Assembly (NCBI RefSeq): GCF_021390195.1 | Contig: NZ_CP090003.1 | Span: 2,034,001-2,098,000 of the forward strand | DNA from: Flagellimonas sp. CMM7 | Lineage (GTDB): Bacteria > Bacteroidota > Bacteroidia > Flavobacteriales > Flavobacteriaceae | DNA length: 64,000 nt | Direction: 5' to 3' | Shown: one piece after another, positions 1-8,397 of the stretch | Numbering within the stretch: the stretch's first letter is position 1 | Layout: every line of letters begins with the position of its first letter | Position numbers and translations under genes: made by a program | Notes under the pieces: model-generated | Seen by the model: only the letters and a program-made list of their open reading frames with translations | The model's database searches: none | Told to the model about the DNA's origin: nothing

Positions 1-598
1 AGACAAATACCTCTCTATCTAAAAAAGTGGTTTTAGGGATATTTTTTAGTACTCCGGTAATTTCTATGGCCTTATTATTTTGCAAGACAAAAGTCTCTCC
101 TACAACATCTGTTTTTCCATACATTTTTAGGGCGACTGCTTCTGTCAGTACTGCTGTGTTTGGTGCTGAAAGAGAGATGTTATTGCTGCCATTGACCAAA
201 GGGTAATTAAAGATTTTGAAGAAATCTTCTTCTACAAAGGCAACATCTTCCTTAAATTTATGAGTGACGCCATTCTTTTCTACATCCATTATAAGACCAT
301 CTTGACGTGAGATTTTGGCGACTTTTTCTGCATACTCATAATCTTCCCTAAAGGTCTTTGCAAAAGCTGGGGGCACACTGGGTTCATACTCTATTATATC
401 TCTATGCTCCTCAGTATTCATTCTATAAATGCGATCAGCGTTTGCATGGAAATTATCAAAAGAAAGATGATAACTTAAGAACAAATAGATTAAGATACCG
501 CCACCAAAACCAATGGCAAGGCCTAAAATGTTAATAGCAGTAAAAACCTTTCTTTTTAAAAGGTTTCTCCAGGCAATTCTTATATAGTTCTTGAACAT
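1..598 (-). CDS. ABC transporter permease, MacB/FtsX type (partial)
   Basis: About 199 N-terminal residues are visible; the C-terminal part lies beyond the left edge. The start is the ATG at 598, three bases after the stop of the GIN-domain gene. The protein opens MFKNYIRIAWRNLLKRKVFT, followed by a membrane segment around residues 20-42 (INILGLAIGFGGGILIYLF) and a soluble stretch, which is the layout of MacB-type permeases with a periplasmic core domain after TM1. It would form the inner-membrane component working with the ATPase at 1431-2126 and the adaptor and TolC channel further upstream in the same operon. Substrate is unknown; macrolide or lipoprotein labels would be guesses. Confidence 0.9.
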   Translation of the reverse strand, partial: MFKNYIRIAWRNLLKRKVFTAINILGLAIGFGGGILIYLFLSYHLSFDNFHANADRIYRMNTEEHRDIIEYEPSVPPAFAKTFREDYEYAEKVAKISRQDGLIMDVEKNGVTHKFKEDVAFVEEDFFKIFNYPLVNGSNNISLSAPNTAVLTEAVALKMYGKTDVVGETFVLQNNKAIEITGVLKNIPKTTFLDREVFV

Positions 599-601
599 GA
601 C

Positions 602-1366
602 TTAATCGATTTTCTGAATTTCTGCTTCACCTATTATTATACCTCTATCCACTTCCGGAGAACCTTCATAGGCAACAATTGCTTCCCCATAAGCGGTAAC
701 CTTTAGTCTGTCTGAGACTGCTATCCTGTAGCTGCCTTCTCCATATGCCGTTATCTTAACCTCAGAAGAATTCACCTCCAGAGTGTTAATTTTGCTTTCA
801 CCATACGCCGTTATTTTTTGTCTGCCTATAGTGCCTTTTTTAAGTTCTAAGTAGCTTTCACCATAACTGGTTGTAATTAAATGATCCAGGTCGACTTCAT
901 TTAAATACACTTCAGACTCTCCGTAGACCTTGAGTCTAAATTCTGGACCGCTTATAGGACTCTCGCAAACAAATTTTTCTTCTCCACGTAGTGAAAGTTC
1001 TTTTAGCTTTTTATAAGCAACTGTTGCGGTGACCACGGTTCCTCCGTAAATGGATCTTTTGCCTTTCCATTTATCATTTTTGATTTTCTCACCTTTGGTT
1101 ACCATTTTAGCATTGTCCAGATAAAGGTGAAGGGTTCTGCCAACAACTTCTATATTGAGTTTTTCTATTGACTCAGTACTTGAATGAACATTGACAGACT
1201 CAAATTCGCTCTCAACAAAATTTACAGCTATATGTGGGCTTACAATGACCTTGTCAAAGCGTTCAACAGTAACTTTTTTAAGTTGACCAAAAGAATACCC
1301 ATAGAACAGAACAAAACCGATGATGAGCAGTTTTTGAGTATACTTTTGCGTTTTTGATGATTTCAT
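602..1366 (-). CDS. GIN-domain (DUF2807) secreted protein
   Basis: A 254-residue protein with an N-terminal hydrophobic segment (about residues 13-27, ending YGYSFGQ) that looks like a signal peptide. The body is the repetitive beta-strand pattern of the head-GIN/DUF2807 family, with TAYGE or similar turns recurring four or five times between residues 140 and 235, consistent with a beta-helix or adhesin-like fold. It sits inside the efflux operon between the ATPase and the permease, so it may be a cell-surface or periplasmic stress product. The family has no proven biochemical activity that I can cite. Confidence 0.85.
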   Translation of the reverse strand: MKSSKTQKYTQKLLIIGFVLFYGYSFGQLKKVTVERFDKVIVSPHIAVNFVESEFESVNVHSSTESIEKLNIEVVGRTLHLYLDNAKMVTKGEKIKNDKWKGKRSIYGGTVVTATVAYKKLKELSLRGEEKFVCESPISGPEFRLKVYGESEVYLNEVDLDHLITTSYGESYLELKKGTIGRQKITAYGESKINTLEVNSSEVKITAYGEGSYRIAVSDRLKVTAYGEAIVAYEGSPEVDRGIIIGEAEIQKID

Positions 1367-1430
1367 AACTATTCGTCTTTTGATTGATGATTTTGTTTTT
1401 TGATTAATGAATAAACCCCTCGGTTTTTAC

Positions 1431-2126
1431 TTACACCATTGCTCCCATGGGTTTGTTTTGACTTTCCGTAACAATTTGCCCATCAAATAAGTTGATGACT
1501 CTGTGTGCATAATGGGAATCTCTATCGGAATGTGTTACCATAACAATGGTTGTACCCTCTTGATTAAGTTCTGTGAGCAGGTTCATAACCTCAATTCCAT
1601 TTTTGGAATCCAAGTTACCTGTAGGCTCATCCGCAAGAATTAATTTTGGATTGGTTACTACTGCTCTTGATATAGCAACTCTTTGCTGTTGACCACCAGA
1701 AAGCTGTTGTGGAAAATGTTTTTCGCGATGCGCGATTTTCATGCGTTCCAACACTCTTTTTACATTCTCTTTGCGCTCGGACTTATTCATTTTTAAATAA
1801 ATCAAAGGGAGTTCCACGTTTTCATAAACAGTTAACTCATCAATAAGGTTAAAGCTCTGGAAAACAAAGCCTAAATTCCCCTTTCGCAATTGCGTTCGTT
1901 GACTCTCTCGTAACCCTCCAACTTCATGTCCTGCAAATTGGTAACTTCCATCCGTAGGATTGTCCAGCATACCAATAATGTTTAGCAAAGTTGATTTTCC
2001 ACAACCTGAAGGTCCCATGATAGCTACGAATTCCCCGTCGGCCACTTTAAGGTTTACACCATTTAATGCTAGCGTTTCTACTTCCTCTGTTTTGAAACTC
2101 TTTTTTAAATCCTGTATTTGTATCAT
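1431..2126 (-). CDS. ABC transporter ATP-binding protein (LolD/MacB family)
   Basis: A 231-residue ATPase, the normal length for LolD/MacB-type subunits. Walker A is GPSGCGKST at residues 38-46, the Q-loop is in GFVFQSFNLI, the signature is LSGGQQQR and Walker B is LILADEP followed by TGNLDS. These features place it with transporters that use MacB/FtsX-like permeases, which fits the permease at 1-598. It energises the tripartite pump formed with the adaptor (2858-4108) and the TolC-like channel (4117-5457). It is probably transcribed from the sigma-54 promoter at 5482-5497. Confidence 0.95.
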   Translation of the reverse strand: MIQIQDLKKSFKTEEVETLALNGVNLKVADGEFVAIMGPSGCGKSTLLNIIGMLDNPTDGSYQFAGHEVGGLRESQRTQLRKGNLGFVFQSFNLIDELTVYENVELPLIYLKMNKSERKENVKRVLERMKIAHREKHFPQQLSGGQQQRVAISRAVVTNPKLILADEPTGNLDSKNGIEVMNLLTELNQEGTTIVMVTHSDRDSHYAHRVINLFDGQIVTESQNKPMGAMV

Positions 2127-2240
2127 CTTATTCGTTATTGTTTTTTTAAACTTTCTTGGTTAGGTTTCTTTAAAGACCTGTTTTATAGCGGTTTGTTTCA
2201 GTAAACCTGTAATTAATTCTTATTCCTGTTCAGTATTGAT

Positions 2241-2840
2241 TTAATCTGCGTTAATTCCGTTTTTATGAAGGGTTAAACAAATGGTCTTAAAACCAAGGTC
2301 CATTTCTATTTCCTCCCCTTCATCTTCTATGTACTCAATGGAATTTAAATCGAAATAAACTTCATATGGAGAGAAACCAACTGGCAAATAGTTGGCTGTA
2401 TTGAAACCTAATTCCACAGTTTCATCCTCTACATAATTAATGGATTCAACTCCGACTATGTCTGTATAGGGATCAAACCCTTTTGGTAAATTATATGTGG
2501 TATCAAAATCCAACTGTAATGTGTCTTCCTCTTCAATATATATGATGGAATTCAAATCAAAATAGAATTCATAGGGACTAAAACCCTCTGGAAGATAAGC
2601 ACTGGTATCAAAGCCTAAATCAATTTCTGATTCTTCCTCAACAAATTCAATTTCATCTAGATTCAGGGTAAAGTAATCTTTGATTACCTCAGTATTGATG
2701 GTCAATACAGTAAAATGGTTCTCAAACGCACTAACAGTTTTAGTGGTTGTCTGCACAACCATTCTCGTACTTTGTTGTTCTTCGGCTACGGCGGTACTAC
2801 TTATGAGTAAACATCCGTAAATCATTAATAGCTTGTTCAT
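2241..2840 (-). CDS. secreted protein with 34-36 residue tandem repeats
   Basis: A 199-residue protein of unknown function. Residues 1-19 form a signal peptide (MNKLLMIYGCLLISSTAVAEE). The rest contains three successive units built on the pattern L-x-F-(D/N)-T-x3-LP-x-GF-x-PY, then an acidic SI-x-YIE/V-E-D stretch, and a fourth unit begins at LGFKT near the C terminus. Units start at about residues 73, 108 and 142. It lies between the HlyD-like adaptor and the ATPase of the efflux operon, suggesting an accessory envelope role. I do not recognise a named domain. Confidence 0.75.
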   Translation of the reverse strand: MNKLLMIYGCLLISSTAVAEEQQSTRMVVQTTTKTVSAFENHFTVLTINTEVIKDYFTLNLDEIEFVEEESEIDLGFDTSAYLPEGFSPYEFYFDLNSIIYIEEEDTLQLDFDTTYNLPKGFDPYTDIVGVESINYVEDETVELGFNTANYLPVGFSPYEVYFDLNSIEYIEDEGEEIEMDLGFKTICLTLHKNGINAD

Positions 2841-2857
2841 TTTTTGATGTATTTCTT

Positions 2858-4108
2858 TTATTTTAAAACGATTCTTTCTGCAGTTCCAAAACTGTCATAG
2901 TTGCTGGTGATTACCTGTTCACCCGGCTCTAAACCTTCCAACACTTCATAGTATCTTGAGTTTTGCTTTCCAATACGGATGTTTCGTTTTACGGCCTCGT
3001 TTTCATTTGTGCCCACTACAAAAACCCACTGCCCTCCGGTACTTTGAAAGAAACCTCCTTTTGGAAGTAACAGTGCATCATTAGAAGCACCAAGCTGTAA
3101 TTTTATATTGTAGCTCTGTCCAGCTCTTATAGTTTCTGGCTTGTTATCTGTAAAAACTAGATCCACTTTAAACCGTCCACTTCTAACTTCTGGATATACC
3201 TTACGTAAACGAAGGCCATATTCTTTTCCGTTTCTTTCCAATGTTGCTGAAAGATCTCGTTTTATACGATCTATATAATGCTCGTCTATTTCTGCTTCAA
3301 TTTTAAAATCTGTCAGTACATTCACTACCCCAATACGTTCACCTTGTGCAATGCTCTGTCCTATTTCAGCATCTAAAAAACCCAATTGTCCATCAGCGGG
3401 AGCCCTAACATTTAAATGGTCCAAACGCTCATAAACCATGGATAAGGTCTTTTGCATACGTTGTAAATCTGTATCCAACCCTGTTAGCGAGGTTCTTCTT
3501 AATTGATCATCTTGTTCAGTTTGAATCTTTACGATGTCATGCTGCTTTTTAGACAACTCATAGTTTTCCTTGGCGGTTAAATACACTTCTTTAGAAACCA
3601 GCTCGTCCTTGTAAAGTGCTTCGTTTTGTTCATAATTCCTTTTAAGGCGTTGTAGGTCATATTCGGCAGTGGCCAAAGACCTCTTCCCTTCTACTTGTCT
3701 AGAATCAAAGGTCAGTTTAGTGGAGCGCAAATCGTTTTGTTTTAGGGCCAAGTTGCTTTCACTGGCCAAGATTTGCTCATAAAGCATCATGTTTTCCAAC
3801 TTTAGGATGATGTCTCCTTTCTTGACCATGGTACCTTCTTCTATTAACTTTTCGGATACGCGACCTCCTTCATAGGCGTCCATATAAATAGTGGCAATTG
3901 GGGCCACCGAACCATTTATAGTGATGTAATCATCAAACTTACCTTGAGTTACCTGTGCTATTGAAAGACGTTCTTTCTCTGTTCTAAAAGTGGATACTGA
4001 ATTTGCGAAGAGCAATTTCCATCCTGTAAATAAGACCAGGGCACCTAACGCAATGTATCCGTAATGTTTTGGTCTTAATCCTTTTCTTTTTTCCAGTTGT
4101 ATATCCAT
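2858..4108 (-). CDS. HlyD/MacA-type periplasmic adaptor subunit
   Basis: A 416-residue membrane-fusion protein. A short cytoplasmic N terminus is followed by one membrane anchor (about residues 16-36, YIALGALVLFTGWKLLFA). A split lipoyl/biotinyl-like hairpin follows (VAPIATIYMDAYEGGRVSEK and later LNVRAPADGQLGFLD) around a long coiled coil of roughly residues 105-230. The C-terminal beta-barrel and membrane-proximal parts end in LEPGEQVITSNYDSFG. It bridges the inner-membrane ABC permease and the TolC-like channel. It begins 8 bases after the TolC-like stop, so the two are co-transcribed. Confidence 0.93.
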   Translation of the reverse strand: MDIQLEKRKGLRPKHYGYIALGALVLFTGWKLLFANSVSTFRTEKERLSIAQVTQGKFDDYITINGSVAPIATIYMDAYEGGRVSEKLIEEGTMVKKGDIILKLENMMLYEQILASESNLALKQNDLRSTKLTFDSRQVEGKRSLATAEYDLQRLKRNYEQNEALYKDELVSKEVYLTAKENYELSKKQHDIVKIQTEQDDQLRRTSLTGLDTDLQRMQKTLSMVYERLDHLNVRAPADGQLGFLDAEIGQSIAQGERIGVVNVLTDFKIEAEIDEHYIDRIKRDLSATLERNGKEYGLRLRKVYPEVRSGRFKVDLVFTDNKPETIRAGQSYNIKLQLGASNDALLLPKGGFFQSTGGQWVFVVGTNENEAVKRNIRIGKQNSRYYEVLEGLEPGEQVITSNYDSFGTAERIVLK

Positions 4109-4116
4109 TCCTGTGG

Positions 4117-5457
4117 TTAATTAAGATTAAAAATTGGTAAGCCATTATAGAAATCCAAAGTGCTCTTGCTTATCTTTAAGCGCATGCCTACTTGTAGATT
4201 TTCATTTTGGGTGACAGCATATAAATTTTTTGCCTGAAAAAGGTCAATGGCGTTTATAAGTCCTTTTTCGTATCTTTTTTGTGCAATGCTAAAAGCTAGT
4301 TCTTGAGCTTCTACCCTTTTATTACTTTGGTCGTATTCGTCTATTAACGCCTCATTGGTCTGCACCAATTGCTGAATAATCTGAAATAGCTGCTGTTCCT
4401 GTATTTCAAGATTGTTCTTAGCTTGCAGATATGCTATTTTTTGTTGTTTTACTCTAGATTGGTTTGCCCATCCTAAACTAATTGGAACACTGAGTTCAGC
4501 ACCTACAAATCGAGCCAAGTTATCATCGAACTGGTCCTTGAAAGGAATGGTTTCTTCATTATCGTCAGTATTGGTTTCAGAAAACCTTGTCCGCATTCCC
4601 GCAACAAGTGAAAGGGAAGGAAATAAACCACCTCTTGTAGCTTGTAATTGTTTTTTGGCAGCTTTTACCCTAAAATCTTGTGCTTTGACAAGTGGCACAA
4701 AGTTTCTTGCCACCATGTAAACAGAATCTACTGATTGCCCTTCGTTTATTTTTTCGGGTTGGCTATCGAGTGTATCTTGTAGTACAATGTCATTTTCTTC
4801 TGTTAAGTTCATCTCTTGGAGCAAAGTCAGCTTGGCTAATTTGAGCAGGTTTTTATTTTGGGTGACCAATAGTTTATCCGCCAATAAATTGGATTCAGCT
4901 TCGTACAAATCTGCTTTGGCCATAATCCCTAATTCCACTTGTTTGTTGACTAGATCATAATTGGATTGTGAAATCTCCAGTTGTTCCAAAGAATTGGTGA
5001 CCAAGCCCTCGTTGAATTTTATATCATAAAAAGCGCTCATCACCCTAAAAGCCAGAAGGAATTTTTGTTGCAATACATCTTCTTGAGTTGCTTTATAAAT
5101 AAACTTAGAAGCTCTGATGTTGTTCAATTTTTGAAATCCTTGAAACAAATCAATATTCATATTTAAGCTGAAATTGGTGCTGTAGAAATCATTATTTACA
5201 AGAAGACCAGTTGTTGGGTCTTCTCCTAATCCAGTATTATACGTTACATCTGTAAAGGCGGTCACGTTTGGTAATAGATTTCTAATGGATTGTTTGTAGG
5301 TCTCATTGCCAGAGTCTTTATCAAAAGAAGAATTTTTTACTTGGAGGTTATGCTCAACGGCATAAGAAACACATTCATCCAAAGTCCATGTCTTTTGGCA
5401 AATCCCGGTCAAGGAAATAAAAAGGATTAAAGTGGTAAGGTATATTCTAAGATTCAT
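4117..5457 (-). CDS. TolC family outer-membrane efflux protein
   Basis: A 446-residue outer-membrane channel protein with signal peptide (residues 1-20, ending SLTGICQ). It has the two internally similar halves of long alpha-helices expected of TolC, for example the TLDECVSYAVEHNLQVKN opening and the YEKGLINAIDLFQAKNLY segment near the end. It is the first gene of the minus-strand efflux operon. The ATG at 5457 is about 25 bases downstream of the -12 element of a sigma-54-type promoter, giving a very short leader. Confidence 0.93.
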   Translation of the reverse strand: MNLRIYLTTLILFISLTGICQKTWTLDECVSYAVEHNLQVKNSSFDKDSGNETYKQSIRNLLPNVTAFTDVTYNTGLGEDPTTGLLVNNDFYSTNFSLNMNIDLFQGFQKLNNIRASKFIYKATQEDVLQQKFLLAFRVMSAFYDIKFNEGLVTNSLEQLEISQSNYDLVNKQVELGIMAKADLYEAESNLLADKLLVTQNKNLLKLAKLTLLQEMNLTEENDIVLQDTLDSQPEKINEGQSVDSVYMVARNFVPLVKAQDFRVKAAKKQLQATRGGLFPSLSLVAGMRTRFSETNTDDNEETIPFKDQFDDNLARFVGAELSVPISLGWANQSRVKQQKIAYLQAKNNLEIQEQQLFQIIQQLVQTNEALIDEYDQSNKRVEAQELAFSIAQKRYEKGLINAIDLFQAKNLYAVTQNENLQVGMRLKISKSTLDFYNGLPIFNLN

Positions 5458-5481
5458 GATTTATTACTATGCCAAACTATT

Positions 5482-5497
5482 TGCTATTCTCGTGCCA
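5482..5497 (-). promoter_or_regulatory. sigma-54 (-24/-12) promoter of the efflux operon
   Basis: Read on the minus strand, TGGCACG (GG at 5496-5495) is followed by TAGCA (GC at 5484-5483), giving the exact GG-N10-GC spacing required by RpoN holoenzyme. Only one base of the -12 core differs from TTGCA. It faces the TolC-like gene, whose ATG is at 5457. The divergent gene encodes a sigma-54 activator, so the assignment is well supported by context. Confidence 0.85.
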
Positions 5498-5558
5498 AAG
5501 AATTAAACATCTAATTATCAATTGATTAAAATCATTCGATGTAACAGCGGAAATTAAA

Positions 5559-5616
5559 AGTGTAAAATTTTTATACAAAAAATGTCCAATTATTTTACAC
5601 TGTCTAAAAATTTACA
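5559..5616. promoter_or_regulatory. putative activator binding sites (TGT-N10/11-ACA dyads)
   Basis: Three adjacent dyads are visible: TGTAAAATTTTTATACA (5561-5577), TGTCCAATTATTTTACA (5583-5599) and TGTCTAAAAATTTACA (5601-5616). Separately, AGTGTAAAAT (5559-5568) and ATTTTACACT (5592-5601) are a perfect 10-bp inverted repeat. The cluster lies 60-130 bp upstream of the -24/-12 promoter, the usual place for enhancer sites of NtrC-type regulators. Binding by the 5661-7025 product is inferred. Confidence 0.55.
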
Positions 5617-5660
5617 ATCTCAATTCGTAGTTTTAAAACCAAATATGAACAACAGGCCAA

Positions 5661-7025
5661 ATGATTGATGCCAAGATTCTAGTCATTGATGATAATAAAA
5701 GCGTGCTAAGCGCTTTGGAGATTTTATTGCAATTTGAATATAAAAGTGTTCAGACGCTTTTTAATCCAAATCAGATATCTTCCTTCCCCAATATGGAGCA
5801 GATAGATATTGTACTTCTAGATATGAATTTTTCCGCTGGCGTGAACACTGGGAATGAGGGCTTATACTGGTTGAATGAAATTAAAAAGAAATCACCCAAC
5901 ACCTCTGTTATTATGATGACCGCATATGGTGCAGTGGACCTTGCGGTAAAGGCCTTAAAACAAGGTGCGTCTGACTTTGTCTTGAAACCTTGGAACAATG
6001 AACGATTATTGACAACCGTAAAGTCGGCGCATGAACTTAGAAAATCTAAAGAAGAGATACACAAACTTAAAAAGAAAGAAAGCAACTTAAAACAAGTGAT
6101 TAATGATGATAAAAATTTCATCATAGGGAATTCTAAAGCTTTGACTTCTGTTCTCAACTTGGTTAGAAAAGTGGCCAAAACAGATGTAAATGTTCTCATA
6201 ACAGGAGAGAATGGTACAGGAAAGGAATTGATCGCCCGTGAAGTACACCGATTATCTTCCAGAAAGGATGAGGTTTTTATTGGGGTTGATATGGGCTCTA
6301 TAGCTGAAAATCTTTTTGAAAGCGAACTTTTTGGGCATACAAAAGGGTCATTTACAGATGCCAAGGAGGATCGGTCCGGAAAATTTGAAGCTGCACATCA
6401 AGGCACTCTGTTCTTAGATGAAATGGGAAACCTTTCACTTCAGATGCAAGCTAAATTGTTGTCATCCATTCAAAACAAATCCGTGGTAAGGGTTGGTTCT
6501 AACAAATCCGTTAATGTAGATATTCGTTTGGTGTGTGCTACCAATTGCAATTTAGAACAGATGGTTGCAGATGGACTTTTTAGGGAAGATTTGTTGTACA
6601 GAATAAATACGATTCAAATTGAGGTACCTCCATTAAGGGAACGAGGAGAGGATATTATGATTTTGGCAGATTTTTTCCTAAAAAGATTTGCGAACAAATA
6701 TGATAAACAGGGATTGCGGATAAATAATTTGGCCCAAGAAAAACTGATGGAATATTCATGGCCAGGGAATGTTAGGGAACTCCAGCACACTATGGAGCGT
6801 GCTGTAATCCTTTCAGAAGGAAATGTTTTAAAACCTACAGATTTCTTGTTGCACTCCAAGCCAACACAATCCATGGATAATGGTCCGGCAACTTTAGATG
6901 AAATGGAATTGCAAATGATTTCCAGAGCGTTGGACCAGCATGATGGAAATTATAGTGCAGCGGCGGATCAATTGGGTATTTCCAGACAAACCTTATACAA
7001 CAAACTGAAGAAAAAGAATAAATAA
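5661..7025 (+). CDS. sigma-54-dependent response regulator (NtrC family)
   Basis: A 454-residue regulator with three domains in order: a receiver (residues 1-125, phospho-acceptor Asp54 in VLLDMNF, acidic pocket IDD at 9-11), an AAA+ sigma-54 interaction domain (about 150-385, Walker A GENGTGKE, Walker B LFLDEMG) and a Fis-type HTH at the C terminus (YSAAADQLGISRQTLYNKLK). The sigma-54 contact loop reads GSFTDA rather than the textbook GAFTGA. The stop codon overlaps the kinase start (TAATG), so the two form a co-translated two-component system, divergent from the efflux operon they presumably control. Confidence 0.95.
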   Translation: MIDAKILVIDDNKSVLSALEILLQFEYKSVQTLFNPNQISSFPNMEQIDIVLLDMNFSAGVNTGNEGLYWLNEIKKKSPNTSVIMMTAYGAVDLAVKALKQGASDFVLKPWNNERLLTTVKSAHELRKSKEEIHKLKKKESNLKQVINDDKNFIIGNSKALTSVLNLVRKVAKTDVNVLITGENGTGKELIAREVHRLSSRKDEVFIGVDMGSIAENLFESELFGHTKGSFTDAKEDRSGKFEAAHQGTLFLDEMGNLSLQMQAKLLSSIQNKSVVRVGSNKSVNVDIRLVCATNCNLEQMVADGLFREDLLYRINTIQIEVPPLRERGEDIMILADFFLKRFANKYDKQGLRINNLAQEKLMEYSWPGNVRELQHTMERAVILSEGNVLKPTDFLLHSKPTQSMDNGPATLDEMELQMISRALDQHDGNYSAAADQLGISRQTLYNKLKKKNK

Positions 7026-8377
7026 TGGCGAGCAGAAACTTTTATGTACAGCTCATTTTCAGGGTGCTTTTAATTACATTAACGGCCTTGGCCTTGGCCT
7101 TTGCTGTTTTTAAACCATGGTACTTTACCTTGGCCTTCTCTATTGTCTTTCTTATTGCTCAAGTATATTCCTTAATTGCTTTTATCAATAGTACCAACCG
7201 TAAGATTTCTTATTTTTTTGATGCAATTCGCAATGAAGATTTTACATTACGGTTCCCAGAAAAAGTTTCCATAAAATCCTTTAAAGAACTCAATCAAAGC
7301 TTGAATAGGGTGAACGGTCTTATACAAGAAGTTCATTTACAATTGCAGATAAGGGAGCAGTATTATCAAGAAATTCTAAAGCAGGCAAGCATAGGGATCA
7401 TGACCTTCAATGATAAGGGGCATATCCTTTTTTCCAACCCTACCTTGGAAAAATTGTTGAACTATACACCATTAAACCATATTAAACAGCTCGCACAAGT
7501 AGATGAAGGACTGTATCAGGTTTTTAAATCGTTTAAACCGTTTGACAGAAAATTGTTCCAACTTACCAATGAGCGTGAACAAATACAATTAGCGCTAAAA
7601 TCAACACCCATTACGCTGGATGGAAAATCACTGATATTGGTTGTGGTACAGGATATTCATGAAGAGCTTGACGAAAAGGAAACCGAATCATGGGTGCGAC
7701 TTATTAGAGTGCTGACCCATGAAATTATGAATACGATTACCCCAATAGCTTCCATTTCAGATTCCATAATTAAATATTATAAGAACGATGGCAAAGTAGT
7801 GTCTTCTAAAAGTTTGGACGAAACTCAGATAAAAAATACGCTAAAAGGATTGGAAGTAATAAAAGAACAGGGAGGAAATCTAATGGATTTTGTTCAATCT
7901 TACCGTAGTTTATTAAATGTTCCTGAACCCAACAGAACCATAGTAAGTGGAAAAAAACTATTGGGAAAAATTGAGGTTTTAATGTCAACCAGACAAGAAG
8001 ATGAGCAAACCAACTTTTATGTAGAATGCAATCCTGATAACCTTGAATTTTTTATTGACGAAAAACAAATTGCCCAAGTCTTGATTAATCTGGGTAAAAA
8101 CGCACTGCAATCCGTTAGGGAAACCAAAAATGGGCAAGTGTACATTATTGCGGGAATTGAAAACGATGGGGTAAAGTATATTGAAGTAAAAGATAACGGA
8201 CCTGGAATTCCCACAGATTTAATAGATGAAATTTTTGTTCCATTTTTCACTACAAAAAATGAGGGTACGGGTATAGGCTTGAGCCTATCCAAACAAGTAA
8301 TGCAGTTGCATGGAGGCAATTTAAAGGTTCGGTCGATTCCAAATAAAGAAACTGTTTTTAGAATGACGTTTGCTTAA
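7025..8377 (+). CDS. membrane sensor histidine kinase
   Basis: A 450-residue kinase. Two hydrophobic segments at about residues 10-28 and 33-53 anchor it with almost no periplasmic loop, so it probably senses a membrane or cytoplasmic signal. A PAS-like region follows (about 110-210, QASIGIMTFNDKGHILFSNP). The H-box is RVLTHEIMNTITPI. The ATPase domain shows the N-box (QVLINLGKNALQSV), G1 (DNGPGIP) and G2 (GTGIGLSLS). The start ATG at 7025 overlaps the stop of the response regulator, its obvious partner. Confidence 0.95.
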   Translation: MASRNFYVQLIFRVLLITLTALALAFAVFKPWYFTLAFSIVFLIAQVYSLIAFINSTNRKISYFFDAIRNEDFTLRFPEKVSIKSFKELNQSLNRVNGLIQEVHLQLQIREQYYQEILKQASIGIMTFNDKGHILFSNPTLEKLLNYTPLNHIKQLAQVDEGLYQVFKSFKPFDRKLFQLTNEREQIQLALKSTPITLDGKSLILVVVQDIHEELDEKETESWVRLIRVLTHEIMNTITPIASISDSIIKYYKNDGKVVSSKSLDETQIKNTLKGLEVIKEQGGNLMDFVQSYRSLLNVPEPNRTIVSGKKLLGKIEVLMSTRQEDEQTNFYVECNPDNLEFFIDEKQIAQVLINLGKNALQSVRETKNGQVYIIAGIENDGVKYIEVKDNGPGIPTDLIDEIFVPFFTTKNEGTGIGLSLSKQVMQLHGGNLKVRSIPNKETVFRMTFA

Positions 8378-8397
8378 CTATAGTCATTGAAATTAGT

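Noticed and set aside
5771..6364. 197-codon minus-strand frame
   Set aside because: Fully antisense to the well-supported sigma-54 activator; composition is low-complexity Ser/Phe, without domain features.
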